A stretch of 64,000 nt of DNA from Acidilobaceae archaeon (GCA_026413755.1 JAOAKH010000009.1:1-64000), one strand, 5' to 3'. Positions 1-9,823 are shown, counted from the stretch's first letter. The notes: a model not told the origin generated them from the sequence alone. A program made the numbers and translations.

Positions 1-437
1 GTGTATAGCTGGTCTCTATTGACTCCTGCTGCTCCACGACTACCCTCTTCACAGCAGCCACGGGCGCTAGATCTCCCAGCACCTCTGCCACCAACACCTC
101 GTCGAGTCCATCGCCGACTATGTAAAGCTCCCTCCCGCCTTCCAGCCTCTCTAGGACTTTCTTGACCCTCTCCCTTACCTTTATCTGCGCGTCGACCACG
201 TCCTTCTTTGATCCCCCTACTATTGCTATCTCCGGCTCCAGCCCCTGCGACTTCAGCTTCCTGTACAGGCTTAGGCCTGAGAAGATTGCGTTGAGGTCTG
301 CGTCCTCTGGCCTCTCTATGGCGTACGAAAGAGCTGCATCGAGCACCATCTCCTCCCCCACCGCGAGGCTCTGGCCTATTACCTCAGAAATGTCGTCGTC
401 GAGGTCTACCACAACGACCAAAGGTTTCAGGTTCATT
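1..437 (-). CDS. DUF373 family protein, N-terminal part (cut by window edge)
   Basis: Archaeal DUF373 family protein; function unknown. The family is known as a soluble N-terminal domain followed by membrane segments, and only about 145 N-terminal residues are visible because the gene runs off the left edge. The start is ATG at 437. Family signs are an acidic VDLDDDI opening, a PEDADLNAIF block, GDGLDEVL, and RRVVVEQQESIETSY-like spacing at the end. It is the last visible gene of the leftward secY-PCNA run and lies about 48 bases after a small hypothetical gene, with a GC-rich hairpin between them. The family call comes from remembered motifs, not a search. Confidence 0.8.
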
Positions 438-450
438 AGCAGACCCCAGC

Positions 451-471
451 CCCCTCCCACGAAGGGAGGGG
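451..471. other. Perfect 8-bp hairpin upstream of the DUF373 gene
   Basis: CCCCTCCC at 451-458 pairs perfectly with GGGAGGGG at 464-471 around a 5-base loop. It lies between the stop of the gene at 485-742 and the start of the DUF373 gene, both leftward. It has no U-tract, so a simple intrinsic terminator is not obvious. A role in mRNA processing or in translation of the next gene is only a guess. Confidence 0.4.
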
Positions 472-484
472 TTAAAAGGGAGGC

Positions 485-742
485 CTACCCCGCCTTCTCC
501 TGCACCTTCAGAGTGTTCAATATCGTGGAGGCTAGGTGCTGCGGTTTGGTGTACCACTTATCGTAAGTGTACTTTTTACCCCTATACGAGAGCTCTACGT
601 AGTCCTTCAAGTCCCTGATAGTCATCACTATGTCCTTAGATCTCATTATGTTAAGACCCTCCTTTGTTAGGTTAGGCGTGAGGCCGTACTTCAGCAGCTC
701 GTCCTTTATGAGGTCCCTTAGTTGCTCCAGGTACTCGCTCAT
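485..742 (-). CDS. Conserved small protein of unknown function
   Basis: I do not recognise this 85-residue protein. It is soluble and charged, starting MSEYLEQLRDLIKDELLKYG, which looks helical, followed by a likely beta-rich part with a RGKKYTYDKWYTKPQHLA stretch. The ATG at 742 is preferred over an in-frame start further upstream because GGTGA lies 5 bases before it. It sits between the PCNA gene and the DUF373 gene on the same strand with a 44-base gap from PCNA, so co-transcription is likely. No cysteines, signal peptide or membrane segment are visible. Confidence 0.65.
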   Translation of the reverse strand: MSEYLEQLRDLIKDELLKYGLTPNLTKEGLNIMRSKDIVMTIRDLKDYVELSYRGKKYTYDKWYTKPQHLASTILNTLKVQEKAG

Positions 743-786
743 ATAGCTCACCGGCGCTCTGCGAGAGACCAATACTTTAATACCTT

Positions 787-1533
787 TTACGTAGCGGGGG
801 CTACTATGTATCTCAGCGATGTACCATCTATGCTCCTCATGCTGATCTCTAGCGGGCCTCCCGAGGAGAACGTCAGGACGACGCTCTCCATATATCTAAC
901 GAGGCCCAGCACCTTCTTTATGTATGATAGGTCGTAAATCCCCTTTGCTGGCGTGCTGACCTCAAGCTCTATGAGTGCAGAGGAGCCCCTAGCTATGGGG
1001 ATCTTGACCTTGCCGTCGGGCGACCTAATAGTGACGCTCTCCTCGTCTGCCTCTAGCTCCACCATGTCGGAATAGGCCTCTACGTCCCTCAGGATCCTCC
1101 TAAGGACCTCGCCCACTAGCACGACCCTCGCCTCTTGAGACACTTTCACTGAAGCTGCCTCTTGCTGGACCTCGAGGTTGGGCATGACGTATATCTTCCT
1201 CGCATCTTCCCCCCACTCGAGCTCCACCTCTTCATGGGTGGCCCTCAGCACTATCGGCCTACCAGACTTCACGTTCAATATTTTGTGCAAAGCCTTCAGG
1301 TTAAGCCCCACGGACATGTTCTCCTTTACGCTAATACTGCGTAGAGCGCTCCTAGGGATCTCGAGCTCCACATAGGCGATCTTGGAGGGGTCAAAGCCGG
1401 AGGCCTTCAAGCCTTCCTGAGTGATCTCCAGAGCTACCTCGTCTAGGACCTCTGCCAAAGTAGAAAGGAGCTCCGCGAACCCCTTCCCGTCTGGGTGCTC
1501 TATCTCAACCACATATTCCTCCAAGGCTTCCAA
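787..1533 (-). CDS. pcn: DNA sliding clamp PCNA (first paralogue)
   Basis: Proliferating cell nuclear antigen, the ring that tethers DNA polymerase, Fen1 and ligase to DNA. Its 248 residues match the family length. Visible signs are the N-terminal domain with the helix FAELLSTLAEVLDEVALEI followed by GLKASGFDPSKIAYVELEIP, the interdomain connector around residues 115-135, and the terminal strand SLRYIVAPAT. The start is TTG at 1533 with a GAGGGGG ribosome site just before it. A second, clearly different PCNA gene lies at 41335-42075, as in crenarchaea that make heterotrimeric clamps. Which subunit this is cannot be told from the sequence alone. Confidence 0.95.
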   Translation of the reverse strand: MEALEEYVVEIEHPDGKGFAELLSTLAEVLDEVALEITQEGLKASGFDPSKIAYVELEIPRSALRSISVKENMSVGLNLKALHKILNVKSGRPIVLRATHEEVELEWGEDARKIYVMPNLEVQQEAASVKVSQEARVVLVGEVLRRILRDVEAYSDMVELEADEESVTIRSPDGKVKIPIARGSSALIELEVSTPAKGIYDLSYIKKVLGLVRYMESVVLTFSSGGPLEISMRSIDGTSLRYIVAPAT

Positions 1534-1582
1534 ACCCCCTCTAGGCTATACTAACGCTAACGAGGAAATATAGAGGGAGAGC

Positions 1583-1867
1583 CTACCTCCTTGCAAGGAC
1601 TACCTTTTCCCTCATGAATTCCTCGAGACCGCCCTCCCTGATAGCTTGCAGAACCTCATCGTCGCTAGCGCCCTTCTGAATACTTATCTTCTTCTCAAGA
1701 GGTTCTATATGCATTATGTTAACCCTTCTCCTCCTCACGCCGGTGAGGCTCTTGGGGCCTGTCACGAGCACCGAGTTCTCATCTACTATGTCCACTATAA
1801 CGCATTTCCTGCCGGCCTCCCTGCCCCTCGTCTTTGTACATATCCTCCCTATCTCCAAGACCTTCAT
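1583..1867 (-). CDS. rpl14e: 50S ribosomal protein L14e
   Basis: Archaeal/eukaryotic-type large-subunit ribosomal protein of 94 residues. It opens MKVLEIGRICTKTRGREAG, a KOW-like beta-barrel, and continues with the typical VIVDIVDENSVLVTGPKSLTG and the basic RRRRVNIMHIEPL block. It follows cmk on the same strand with a 31-base gap. The order secY, adk, DUF106, cmk, L14e is a conserved crenarchaeal arrangement and supports the call. Confidence 0.95.
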   Translation of the reverse strand: MKVLEIGRICTKTRGREAGRKCVIVDIVDENSVLVTGPKSLTGVRRRRVNIMHIEPLEKKISIQKGASDDEVLQAIREGGLEEFMREKVVLARR

Positions 1868-1898
1868 CTCCGCTCCCTCCCCTCTCCCGCTTACCCTC

Positions 1899-2450
1899 CT
1901 ATAAGCTTTTCCGGCGCAGCGCCATGTTGGCCGCCTCCCTGATTATGGTATACGTCTCCTCTATCCCATACAGCCCTGTGTCGACCACCAGGTGGAATAT
2001 GCTGAGGTCCCTCAGATCCACTCCGTAGTACCTGAGAAACCTCTGCCAGTGACTACGCTCCCTCTCTACTATGCTCCTCAGCGCCTCGGAGTACCCTACT
2101 CCGTCCCTCTCCGCTATCCTCTTAGCCCTCACGAAGAGGGGGGCTTTTACGTACACCAGGAGATCTGCTGTGCCTACAAGGAGCCAGGCGGCAAGGTGGC
2201 TGTCAATAACTGCGTTCCCCTCCTTTGCTACCTCGAGAGTCCTAGCCTCTATCTTCGCGTCTATCTCCACGCTCTCCTCTGCTCTCCTGTTAAGCTCCTC
2301 AAGACTTAGCCCCATCTCCGTCGCCAGTGCGCGAAATATAGCGCCAGTGCTGAAGTACCTGAGACCGAGCTCGTTGGCCAGCCTAGAGGCATATGTGGAC
2401 TTGCCCGCTCCGGGAGGGCCGGAGATCACTATCACTGGCCCCCTCTTCAC
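1899..2450 (-). CDS. cmk: Cytidylate kinase (archaeal type)
   Basis: Phosphorylates CMP/dCMP with ATP in pyrimidine nucleotide metabolism. It has 183 residues, the length of the short archaeal CMP kinase. The P-loop GPPGAGKS is at residues 11-18, followed by LGLRYFSTGAIFRALA for the nucleoside-binding region, the DSHLAAW strand, and an arginine-rich lid (RAKRIAERDG ... SIVERERSHWQRF). It lies between DUF106 and L14e on the same strand. Confidence 0.93.
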   Translation of the reverse strand: MKRGPVIVISGPPGAGKSTYASRLANELGLRYFSTGAIFRALATEMGLSLEELNRRAEESVEIDAKIEARTLEVAKEGNAVIDSHLAAWLLVGTADLLVYVKAPLFVRAKRIAERDGVGYSEALRSIVERERSHWQRFLRYYGVDLRDLSIFHLVVDTGLYGIEETYTIIREAANMALRRKSL

Positions 2451-2490
2451 GACCGCTCCCGCGGGGCAGAAGCGCGTGAGCCTAATTATG

Positions 2491-2919
2491 CTAGAGGAGT
2501 AGCTCCCTAAACAAGAGCATGGAATAGAGGAAGGAGAAGAAGTTTATGTACAGCATGGGCATGTATAAGGAGCCCTCGTGCTCCACCACGATGAGGGGTA
2601 TGTAGAAGGGGACCTCCACGACGGGGAACAGGAGGGAGGACGTGAGGGCCACGCTAACGTATGCCAGCGTGATCAGAACAAACTTAACCAGGAGCCCCCT
2701 CATGAGGAAGGCCCTGGCCTTCTTGTACTCAGGCCCCATGCTCCTCATCCTCCTGATCCCCCTTTTGCTCCTTATGTAGTCTGACAGCGACCTGTATTCC
2801 GAAGCCACCTCGAGGGCCTTCTTTGCTTCCTCGTACGGAAACAGCATGCGATAGGCTAGCCCTGAAACGTATAGGGAGAGCATGGAGGCCAGCACCACGA
2901 GGGCCGGCGCGGGGTCCAT
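2491..2919 (-). CDS. DUF106 membrane protein (EMC3/TMCO1-like, Oxa1 superfamily)
   Basis: Integral membrane protein of the archaeal DUF106 family, related to EMC3/TMCO1 and to Oxa1/YidC insertases. It probably helps insert membrane proteins together with Sec, which fits its place next to secY. The 142 residues hold an N-terminal membrane helix (about 5-25), a cytosolic coiled region rich in R and K (about 35-70, SKRGIRRMRSMGPEYKKA) and two further membrane helices (about 73-95 and 120-140). It is nearly contiguous with adk, with a 1-base gap. The insertase role is inferred from the family. Confidence 0.87.
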   Translation of the reverse strand: MDPAPALVVLASMLSLYVSGLAYRMLFPYEEAKKALEVASEYRSLSDYIRSKRGIRRMRSMGPEYKKARAFLMRGLLVKFVLITLAYVSVALTSSLLFPVVEVPFYIPLIVVEHEGSLYMPMLYINFFSFLYSMLLFRELLL

Positions 2920-2920
2920 G

Positions 2921-4896
<1,976 letters not shown>

Positions 4897-4925
4897 TCCC
4901 TCGGCCCGTCATGAGAGCGGATGGA

Positions 4926-4940
4926 AAACTTATAATCTTA
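4926..4940. promoter_or_regulatory. Shared TATA region between secY and tRNA-Leu
   Basis: An AT-rich stretch (ACTTATAATCTTA) stands in otherwise GC-rich sequence. It lies about 30 bases upstream of the first tRNA base at 4965 on the plus strand and about 35 bases upstream of the secY start on the minus strand. It can serve as the TATA box in either direction. Confidence 0.6.
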
Positions 4941-4964
4941 TTTTGAGGAGGCTAAGAGGGAGGT

Positions 4965-5052
4965 GCGGGGGTGCCCGAGCCTGGTCAAAGGGGTCGGGCT
5001 CAGGACCCGATGGCGTAGGCCTGCGTGGGTTCAAATCCCACCCCCCGCACCA
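4965..5052 (+). tRNA. tRNA-Leu(CAG)
   Basis: Folded by eye. The 7-bp acceptor stem is GCGGGGG (4965-4971) with CCCCCGC (5042-5048), then discriminator A, with CCA encoded. The anticodon arm is TCGGG-CTCAGGA-CCCGA, giving anticodon CAG, which reads CUG. There is a long class II variable arm (TGGCGTAGGCCTGC) and a T-arm GTGGG-TTCAAAT-CCCAC. No intron is seen. Confidence 0.95.
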
Positions 5053-5067
5053 AAGGGGTGAGCAGTA

Positions 5068-5484
5068 TTGCATGGAGACCATGAAGTAGGTATACCCGGC
5101 CACGCGAGCCACAAGCGCCAGCTGCTACGCCTACAGAGGGCCCTGAAAGAGCTGGGCTTCAGCTTTGAGGCAGAGGGGGACGTGACGAGGATTCACGTGA
5201 ACGGGGCGTTGGTGGAGGTTAGGGACGAGCCTGGCATAGGTCTAGCTCTCCTCCTCAATGCTTCCCTCCCCTATAGGTGCAGCAAAGACTGCGACTCCTC
5301 CCTTGCGGCCTTTGCCTCCGTGCTCTCCTACCTGAGCAGGGAGGTGGAGTACGAGCTGGACCAGAGCATACCTGAGTACCCCATGCTCAGGGCCAGAGTG
5401 ATCTTTGGGAGCGTGGAGGAACTCGTTGAGTCCCTTATATCGGCCTTAGAGAGGCTGAGACGCGAGAGAGGTCTGAGCATTTAA
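5068..5484 (+). CDS. Hypothetical protein
   Basis: I do not recognise this 138-residue protein. It is soluble, with an N-terminal basic stretch (HKRQLLRLQRALKELGF), a beta-like middle (VTRIHVNGALVEVRDEPG) and a helical C-terminus ending LERLRRERGLSI. A short CSKDC pair is present near residue 68. The TTG start at 5068 is supported by GGTGAG 6 bases upstream. It begins only 15 bases after tRNA-Leu, so it may be transcribed with the tRNA. Codon use is like that of the neighbours. Confidence 0.6.
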   Translation: MHGDHEVGIPGHASHKRQLLRLQRALKELGFSFEAEGDVTRIHVNGALVEVRDEPGIGLALLLNASLPYRCSKDCDSSLAAFASVLSYLSREVEYELDQSIPEYPMLRARVIFGSVEELVESLISALERLRRERGLSI

Positions 5485-5524
5485 TTAGCTCTCGTACATA
5501 TCTTTATGGTCCGGTGACTGCTCT

Positions 5525-6856
5525 CTGAGCACAAGAGATTGGTTCAAGGTCTCGCTCGAGCTCCACAAATTCTATGGAGGAAAACTAGAAGTCATAGCGA
5601 AGGTGCCCGTGAGGGGAATGAAGGACTTCTCCGTCTGGTACACGCCGGGCGTGGCAGAGCCCTCGAGGGCTATAGCAAAAGATCCTGATCTCAGCTTCGA
5701 GCTCACATATCGGTGGAACCTGGTTGCAGTGGTCAGCGATGGTACTAGGGTGTTGGGGCTGGGCAACATAGGCCCCGAGGGAGCCCTGCCAGTCATGGAG
5801 GGCAAGGCCCTCCTGTTCAAGTTTTTGGGAGGGGTCGACGCGGTAGCCCTCGTGCACAGGGCAAAAACGGTAGAGTCCTTCCTCACGCTGCTGGAGTGGG
5901 TGGAGCCTAGCTTTGGCGGCATAAACCTGGAGGACATAGAGAGCCCGAAGTGCTTTACCATACTGGAGGAGGCCCAGAAGAGGCTAAAGATACCTATATG
6001 GCACGACGATCAGCAGGGTACCGCTGCTGCAACTCTTGCAGCGCTCATAAACGCCGTGAAGTTTACGGGGAGGAACCTGAAAAGCAGCAGGATAGTTCTT
6101 CTCGGCGCAGGGGCATCGAACATACCTCTCTACAGGATCCTGAGGAAGATGGGCGTTCCCGCGGAGAATATGGTAATGCTAGACACAAGAGGTGTCTTGC
6201 ACCCAGACAGGGACGATATAGACAAACTCTTCCTCACTCACCCGTGGAAGTACAGGGTAGCAGTGGAGACCCGGGGAGGAGGGCTTAGGCCGGGCGCTAG
6301 CGTTGCAGAGGCTCTGAAGGGAGCAGATGTACTCATAGCCGCGAGTACACCGGGACCTGGGGTCGTGAAGAAGGAGTGGGTGGCGCAGATGAACAAGGAC
6401 GCCATAGTTTTCGCTATAGCAAACCCTGTGCCGGAGATATGGCCGTGGGAGGCAAGAGAGGCAGGAGCAAAGGTGGTTGCCACGGGCAGAAGCGACTTCC
6501 CGAACCAGGTTAACAACAGCCTCGTCTTCCCTGCCATGTTCAGAGGACTGCTAGACGTGGGAGCTAAGGCTGTGGTGGACGAGACGATAATCGCTGCTGC
6601 CATGGAGCTGGCTAAGTATGCGGAGGAGAAGGGGCTTAGGGAGGACTACATCATCCCATCAATGGAAGAGTGGGAAGTATATGCTAGGGAGGCCGCTGCC
6701 GTAGCGGTGAAGACCATGGAGCTAGGGCTGGCGAGGAGGAACGTCACTTACAAGGAGGAGGAAGAGAGGGCGCTTAGCATAATATCCCAAACTAGAGAGA
6801 AGTGGAAGAAGCTGTGGGAGGCAGGGCTCATAAGGAGGCCTCCGGGTGAGGCGTGA
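5525..6856 (+). CDS. Malic enzyme (malate dehydrogenase, oxaloacetate-decarboxylating)
   Basis: Oxidatively decarboxylates malate to pyruvate with NAD(P), linking the citric acid cycle to the pyruvate pool. It has 443 residues in the bacterial/archaeal short form. The N-terminal domain has SVWYTPGVAEPSRAI and GLGNIGPEGALPVMEGKALL. The metal- and substrate-binding part has GINLEDI and IPIWHDDQQGTAAATLA. The nucleotide-binding domain has GAGASNIPLYRIL. The first ATG/GTG/TTG in frame is GTG at 5603, which would remove the conserved N-terminal SLELHKFYGGKLEVIAKVPV stretch. Coding clearly extends upstream, and the only plausible in-frame start is CTG at 5525, with GGTGA 7 bases before it. It is followed by two acetyltransferase genes overlapping stop-to-start. 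Confidence 0.92.
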   Translation: MSTRDWFKVSLELHKFYGGKLEVIAKVPVRGMKDFSVWYTPGVAEPSRAIAKDPDLSFELTYRWNLVAVVSDGTRVLGLGNIGPEGALPVMEGKALLFKFLGGVDAVALVHRAKTVESFLTLLEWVEPSFGGINLEDIESPKCFTILEEAQKRLKIPIWHDDQQGTAAATLAALINAVKFTGRNLKSSRIVLLGAGASNIPLYRILRKMGVPAENMVMLDTRGVLHPDRDDIDKLFLTHPWKYRVAVETRGGGLRPGASVAEALKGADVLIAASTPGPGVVKKEWVAQMNKDAIVFAIANPVPEIWPWEAREAGAKVVATGRSDFPNQVNNSLVFPAMFRGLLDVGAKAVVDETIIAAAMELAKYAEEKGLREDYIIPSMEEWEVYAREAAAVAVKTMELGLARRNVTYKEEEERALSIISQTREKWKKLWEAGLIRRPPGEA

Positions 6857-7329
6857 TGTACGAGCTAGGGGTAATAGTCAGGAGGCCTTCGGAGGAGGAG
6901 GCTAGAGAGCTCGCTAGGCTCATATTGAGGTTCTATCTCTTCAACGAGGAGTTCGACAGGGCTATGGAGGTGACGAGGGGGGCGGAGGAGATAGCGCTGA
7001 AGGTAGCGCAAGAGAGAATAAGGAGCGACAACGTTCTCCTAGTGGCAACTATGAACGACAGGCTAGTCGGCTACGTGTATGGCTATGTATTAGAGAACCC
7101 CATCCTCGTTAGGAGGGAGATAGGAGTGCTCAAGGAGCTATACGTGGCGCCGGGCTATAGGGGCATGGGGATAGCCAGGGCCTTGGTGGAGCACGCCTCA
7201 AAGGAGCTCACTAACAGGGGAGTTAGGTACATTGCGGCTGAGTTTCCCAGCATGAACGTGGTGGCAGAGAAGTTCTACGAAAAGCTGGGCTTTAGGAGGT
7301 TCCTAAGCATATACTTGAGGGAGGTGTGA
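6853..7329 (+). CDS. GNAT family N-acetyltransferase
   Basis: Acetyl-CoA-dependent acetyltransferase of 158 residues with one GNAT domain; substrate unknown. The core strand-loop LKELYVAPGYRGMGIARALVEHA carries the acetyl-CoA pyrophosphate loop of form R-G-M-G-I-A. The C-terminal FYEKLGFRRF motif is typical. The start is GTG at 6853 (or ATG at 6856), overlapping the malic enzyme stop, so the genes are probably translationally coupled. Protein N-terminal acetylation, amino-acid or small-molecule acetylation are all possible. Confidence 0.85.
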   Translation: MMYELGVIVRRPSEEEARELARLILRFYLFNEEFDRAMEVTRGAEEIALKVAQERIRSDNVLLVATMNDRLVGYVYGYVLENPILVRREIGVLKELYVAPGYRGMGIARALVEHASKELTNRGVRYIAAEFPSMNVVAEKFYEKLGFRRFLSIYLREV

Positions 7330-7802
7330 TCTTGAAGCTGGAGATCAGGCTGGCAGGCCCCCAGGATGTGGAGGAAGTCGCGTCGATGATAATGCGCCTA
7401 AAGTCTCTCAACGAGGAGCTCGACCCACGCTTCAAGACCGTGGAAAACCTCTCAGAGATAGTTGAGGATTACGTAAAGAAGACGATTACTAGCGACAAGG
7501 CCTTCGTGCTGCTAGCTCAGAGCGAAGACGGCGATGTGGCGGGCATGGTGCGCGTGGAGCTAGAAGACAGGATCTTCTATGTCCCACGCATCGTTGCAGT
7601 GGTCTCAGACATATACGTCAAGCCGAAGTATAGGAGGTTAAGGGTAGCGACGCTACTGCTAGAGAGGGTTAAGCAGGAGGCAAGGAGAAGGGGCGCAGGC
7701 ATGCTGGTCGCCATATACCCTGCTAACAACATGATTGCTGAGAACTTCTATTCTAAGGCCGGCTTTAGGCTCCTGCAGGTCCAGAAGTATATTTCTTTAT
7801 AG
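7326..7802 (+). CDS. GNAT family protein with atypical acetyl-CoA loop
   Basis: A 158-residue GNAT-fold protein, the same length as the gene before it and overlapping its stop by 4 bases (GTGA). The pair looks like an old tandem duplication. The conserved core is SDIYVKPKYRRLRVATLLLERV, and the C-terminus has ENFYSKAGFRLLQV. The acetyl-CoA loop reads R-R-L-R-V-A where the family expects R/Q-x-x-G-x-G/A, so both glycines are gone. This copy may be inactive, bind another ligand, or act as a partner subunit. Confidence 0.78.
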   Translation: MILKLEIRLAGPQDVEEVASMIMRLKSLNEELDPRFKTVENLSEIVEDYVKKTITSDKAFVLLAQSEDGDVAGMVRVELEDRIFYVPRIVAVVSDIYVKPKYRRLRVATLLLERVKQEARRRGAGMLVAIYPANNMIAENFYSKAGFRLLQVQKYISL

Positions 7803-7807
7803 CATAT

Positions 7808-7818
7808 ATCTTTAAACT
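7808..7818 (+). promoter_or_regulatory. TATA box for the regulator at 7851
   Basis: TCTTTAAAC lies about 35-40 bases upstream of the GTG start at 7851 in a short AT-rich gap. It is followed by a T-rich run (about 7814-7828) that could also end the upstream transcript. Confidence 0.5.
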
Positions 7819-7850
7819 TTTTTCTTTGGTCGTAAAGCGGAGGAGCCCTT

Positions 7851-8558
7851 GTGTCATCGGAACACGGAGACCCTCGCAGGGAGGCCATTAGGCTCCTGAG
7901 GGTCCTCTCCTATCACTACAGCTTCAGGGATCTGGAGAAATACTTAGGGATAAGCTTCCAGAGCCTCTGGAGGTACGCTACTCTCAACAGCGTGCCGGAG
8001 AAGGAGACTGCAGAGAAGATACTCGCGAGGGCAGGCAGCGCAAAGCTCATAGAGTCCATAGTCGAGAGCCTCCTGGAGAAGAACGAGGGGGAATACCATG
8101 TCCTCCTCAGGTCCCCAGGCTTCGTGAGCGCCTCTGCTCACCTGGCTATGAGTCTTGCGAGAGAGGACTTAGATGCAGTAGTAGCCCTCTCCCCGGAGGC
8201 CCTAAGCGTCGCGACGCAGATAGCTATGGAGAGGGAGGCGACAATATGTCACATCCTGAACGAGGCTAGGCTAGAGAAGGGGGGCCTCCTGGCGACGCAC
8301 TATAGATCGAGGAAGGAGAGGAGCCTCAAGTCCTTGATCGTTCCAAAGGAGTGCATAGAGGAATCTTCCGTAGCTGCGGTGGACGTGGAGCTGGACTCCG
8401 ACAAGGTCCTTGCGCTGGACTACTTAGTTAGGAAGAACAGGGGCAAGATCGTGCTCGCCTTCTTTATAGTGGCGGAGAGCGAGGAGGTAAGGAAGTTGGA
8501 AGACGCGCTCATGGGGGCAAAAATAATGGTGCTGAAGGAAGAGAAGAGAAGCCCCTAG
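7851..8558 (+). CDS. Putative transcription regulator: HTH plus phosphoribosyltransferase-like domain
   Basis: 235 residues. The N-terminal 60 residues look like a helix-turn-helix (FRDLEKYLGISFQSLWRYAT). The rest resembles a phosphoribosyltransferase fold: DAVVALSPEALSVATQIAME matches the first strand-helix, and AAVDVELDSDKVLALDYLV sits where an active enzyme has its acidic PRPP loop (VDDvxTTG). The PRPP motif is degenerate, suggesting ligand sensing rather than catalysis, as in archaeal GfcR/PurR-like regulators. It has its own TATA box and a GGAGG site before GTG 7851. It overlaps the converging solute-binding protein gene by 4 bases. Confidence 0.6.
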   Translation: MSSEHGDPRREAIRLLRVLSYHYSFRDLEKYLGISFQSLWRYATLNSVPEKETAEKILARAGSAKLIESIVESLLEKNEGEYHVLLRSPGFVSASAHLAMSLAREDLDAVVALSPEALSVATQIAMEREATICHILNEARLEKGGLLATHYRSRKERSLKSLIVPKECIEESSVAAVDVELDSDKVLALDYLVRKNRGKIVLAFFIVAESEEVRKLEDALMGAKIMVLKEEKRSP

Positions 8559-9760
8559 CCCACCACCTTCTCATATGAGCTCGTTATGTCGCTCAGGTAC
8601 CTTGAAAGCGGGAAGGGCCTACCGAGCCTCTTGAGCACCTCCGGCGTTATGTCGCCGAACAGCCTCTGCTTCGCCCTCTCGCTGACCTTGTCCATAACGT
8701 AAGTACCGTCTATGCCTGGATACCAGTTATACTTCTCTACTATTACCTTTGCCTGAACTTCCGGGCTGGTCACGAACTCTATGAGCCTGAGGGCCTCTTT
8801 GACGTTACAAGCCTTTGCAGGGATGACGAGATACATTGGCTGTCCGGGGAGGCCCGGCTCAGGTATGTAGAGCCTAATGTGCTCCGGCATCTTGCCCTCG
8901 TTCATCCAGGTGTAGAACATGTCAACCCATACTGGCCCCATCCATATTTCCTCCCTCGCGAGCATATCGAGAGTTCCTACGTTTCCGGCGGTTATCCTAA
9001 CGAACCTGTTGAACTCCTTCAGCTCCTGCAGGGCAGCCTCTATTTTGCCCTTAAGGGCCTCATCGTAAGGGCCTTTAGTGAGCTTCTCGTACTCCCCGGT
9101 CTTCCAGTAGACCCAGCCTACCACGAAGCCCACTCCAGACATGCCGCCCTTTACTCCGTTGTAGCCGAACCTGCCCGGGTTCTGCTTCACCCACTCCACG
9201 AGCTCAGCATAGCTCCTGGGCGGGTTCTTGACGTACTTAGTGTTGTAGGCAATAGCGATCTGGCTGTGGAAGAGGGGTATCCCGTAGCCCTCTATGGGAG
9301 TGCCAAGAGCATTGAAGGCGTGCTGAGAGGTGACGAACTTCCACGTAGAGGCGTTCTTCGCATATGGGAGCAGGAGGTTCTCCGGCAGCGCCCAGGACAT
9401 GAAGATCTGATGTACGACAGCTACGTCTATGTCCCAGCACGCCTTCTTCGCGTCCTTTGCCGCCTTTAGCTTCTCGAATATGAGCCTACTGCCAGCCTCT
9501 CCGGGGCCTGTGTGGATCGTGTTGATCATAACGTTAGGCGTCCTGTTCTCGTACATGGGGGCTATGACGTTCTGCATGAGGGCCAGCATGTTCACGTCTC
9601 CTGCGGTTGCATACATTAGCCTGATCTTCTCCTGTTCGGTAGGAGCGGGGCTAGGTTGGTTGAGGTATGAGGGGAGGAGGAGCGCTCCTATGACGAGGAG
9701 GGCCAGCAGGGCCCCCAAGCCCAGGAGCAGAAAGCTCCTCGAGTCTGCCAACCACTTCAC
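8555..9760 (-). CDS. Extracellular solute-binding protein (ABC-type), no adjacent permease
   Basis: 401-residue binding protein. An N-terminal hydrophobic segment (about residues 10-30) is a signal/anchor, and a proline-rich linker follows it. The body has two-lobe binding-protein features: GIPLFHSQIAIAYNTKYV, PRSYAELVEWVKQNPGRFGY, and LIEFVTSPEVQAKVIVEKYNWYPG. It resembles family 1 / YnjB-type proteins for sugars, polyamines or thiamine; the ligand is not predictable. The GTG start at 9760 is the only good start because the frame is closed by a stop shortly upstream. A TATA box at 9816-9823 points at it. No permease or ATPase gene is adjacent. Confidence 0.8.
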   Translation of the reverse strand: MKWLADSRSFLLLGLGALLALLVIGALLLPSYLNQPSPAPTEQEKIRLMYATAGDVNMLALMQNVIAPMYENRTPNVMINTIHTGPGEAGSRLIFEKLKAAKDAKKACWDIDVAVVHQIFMSWALPENLLLPYAKNASTWKFVTSQHAFNALGTPIEGYGIPLFHSQIAIAYNTKYVKNPPRSYAELVEWVKQNPGRFGYNGVKGGMSGVGFVVGWVYWKTGEYEKLTKGPYDEALKGKIEAALQELKEFNRFVRITAGNVGTLDMLAREEIWMGPVWVDMFYTWMNEGKMPEHIRLYIPEPGLPGQPMYLVIPAKACNVKEALRLIEFVTSPEVQAKVIVEKYNWYPGIDGTYVMDKVSERAKQRLFGDITPEVLKRLGRPFPLSRYLSDITSSYEKVVG

Positions 9761-9815
9761 CGAGTGGGGGGAGGGGGTTCACTCCTAAATCTCATAGAAC
9801 CTTAGAGGACGATTT

Positions 9816-9823
9816 CTATATAG
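9816..9823 (-). promoter_or_regulatory. TATA box for the solute-binding protein gene
   Basis: CTATATAG, symmetric and AT-rich, lies about 55 bases upstream of the GTG at 9760 in the 136-base divergent gap shared with glmS. The likely leader is about 30 bases. Confidence 0.55.

Noticed and set aside
1551-1562. CTAACGCTAACG before the PCNA gene as a fourth redox operator
   Set aside because: It is a direct repeat rather than the TTAACG-N-CGTTAA palindrome, and the position relative to the start differs.
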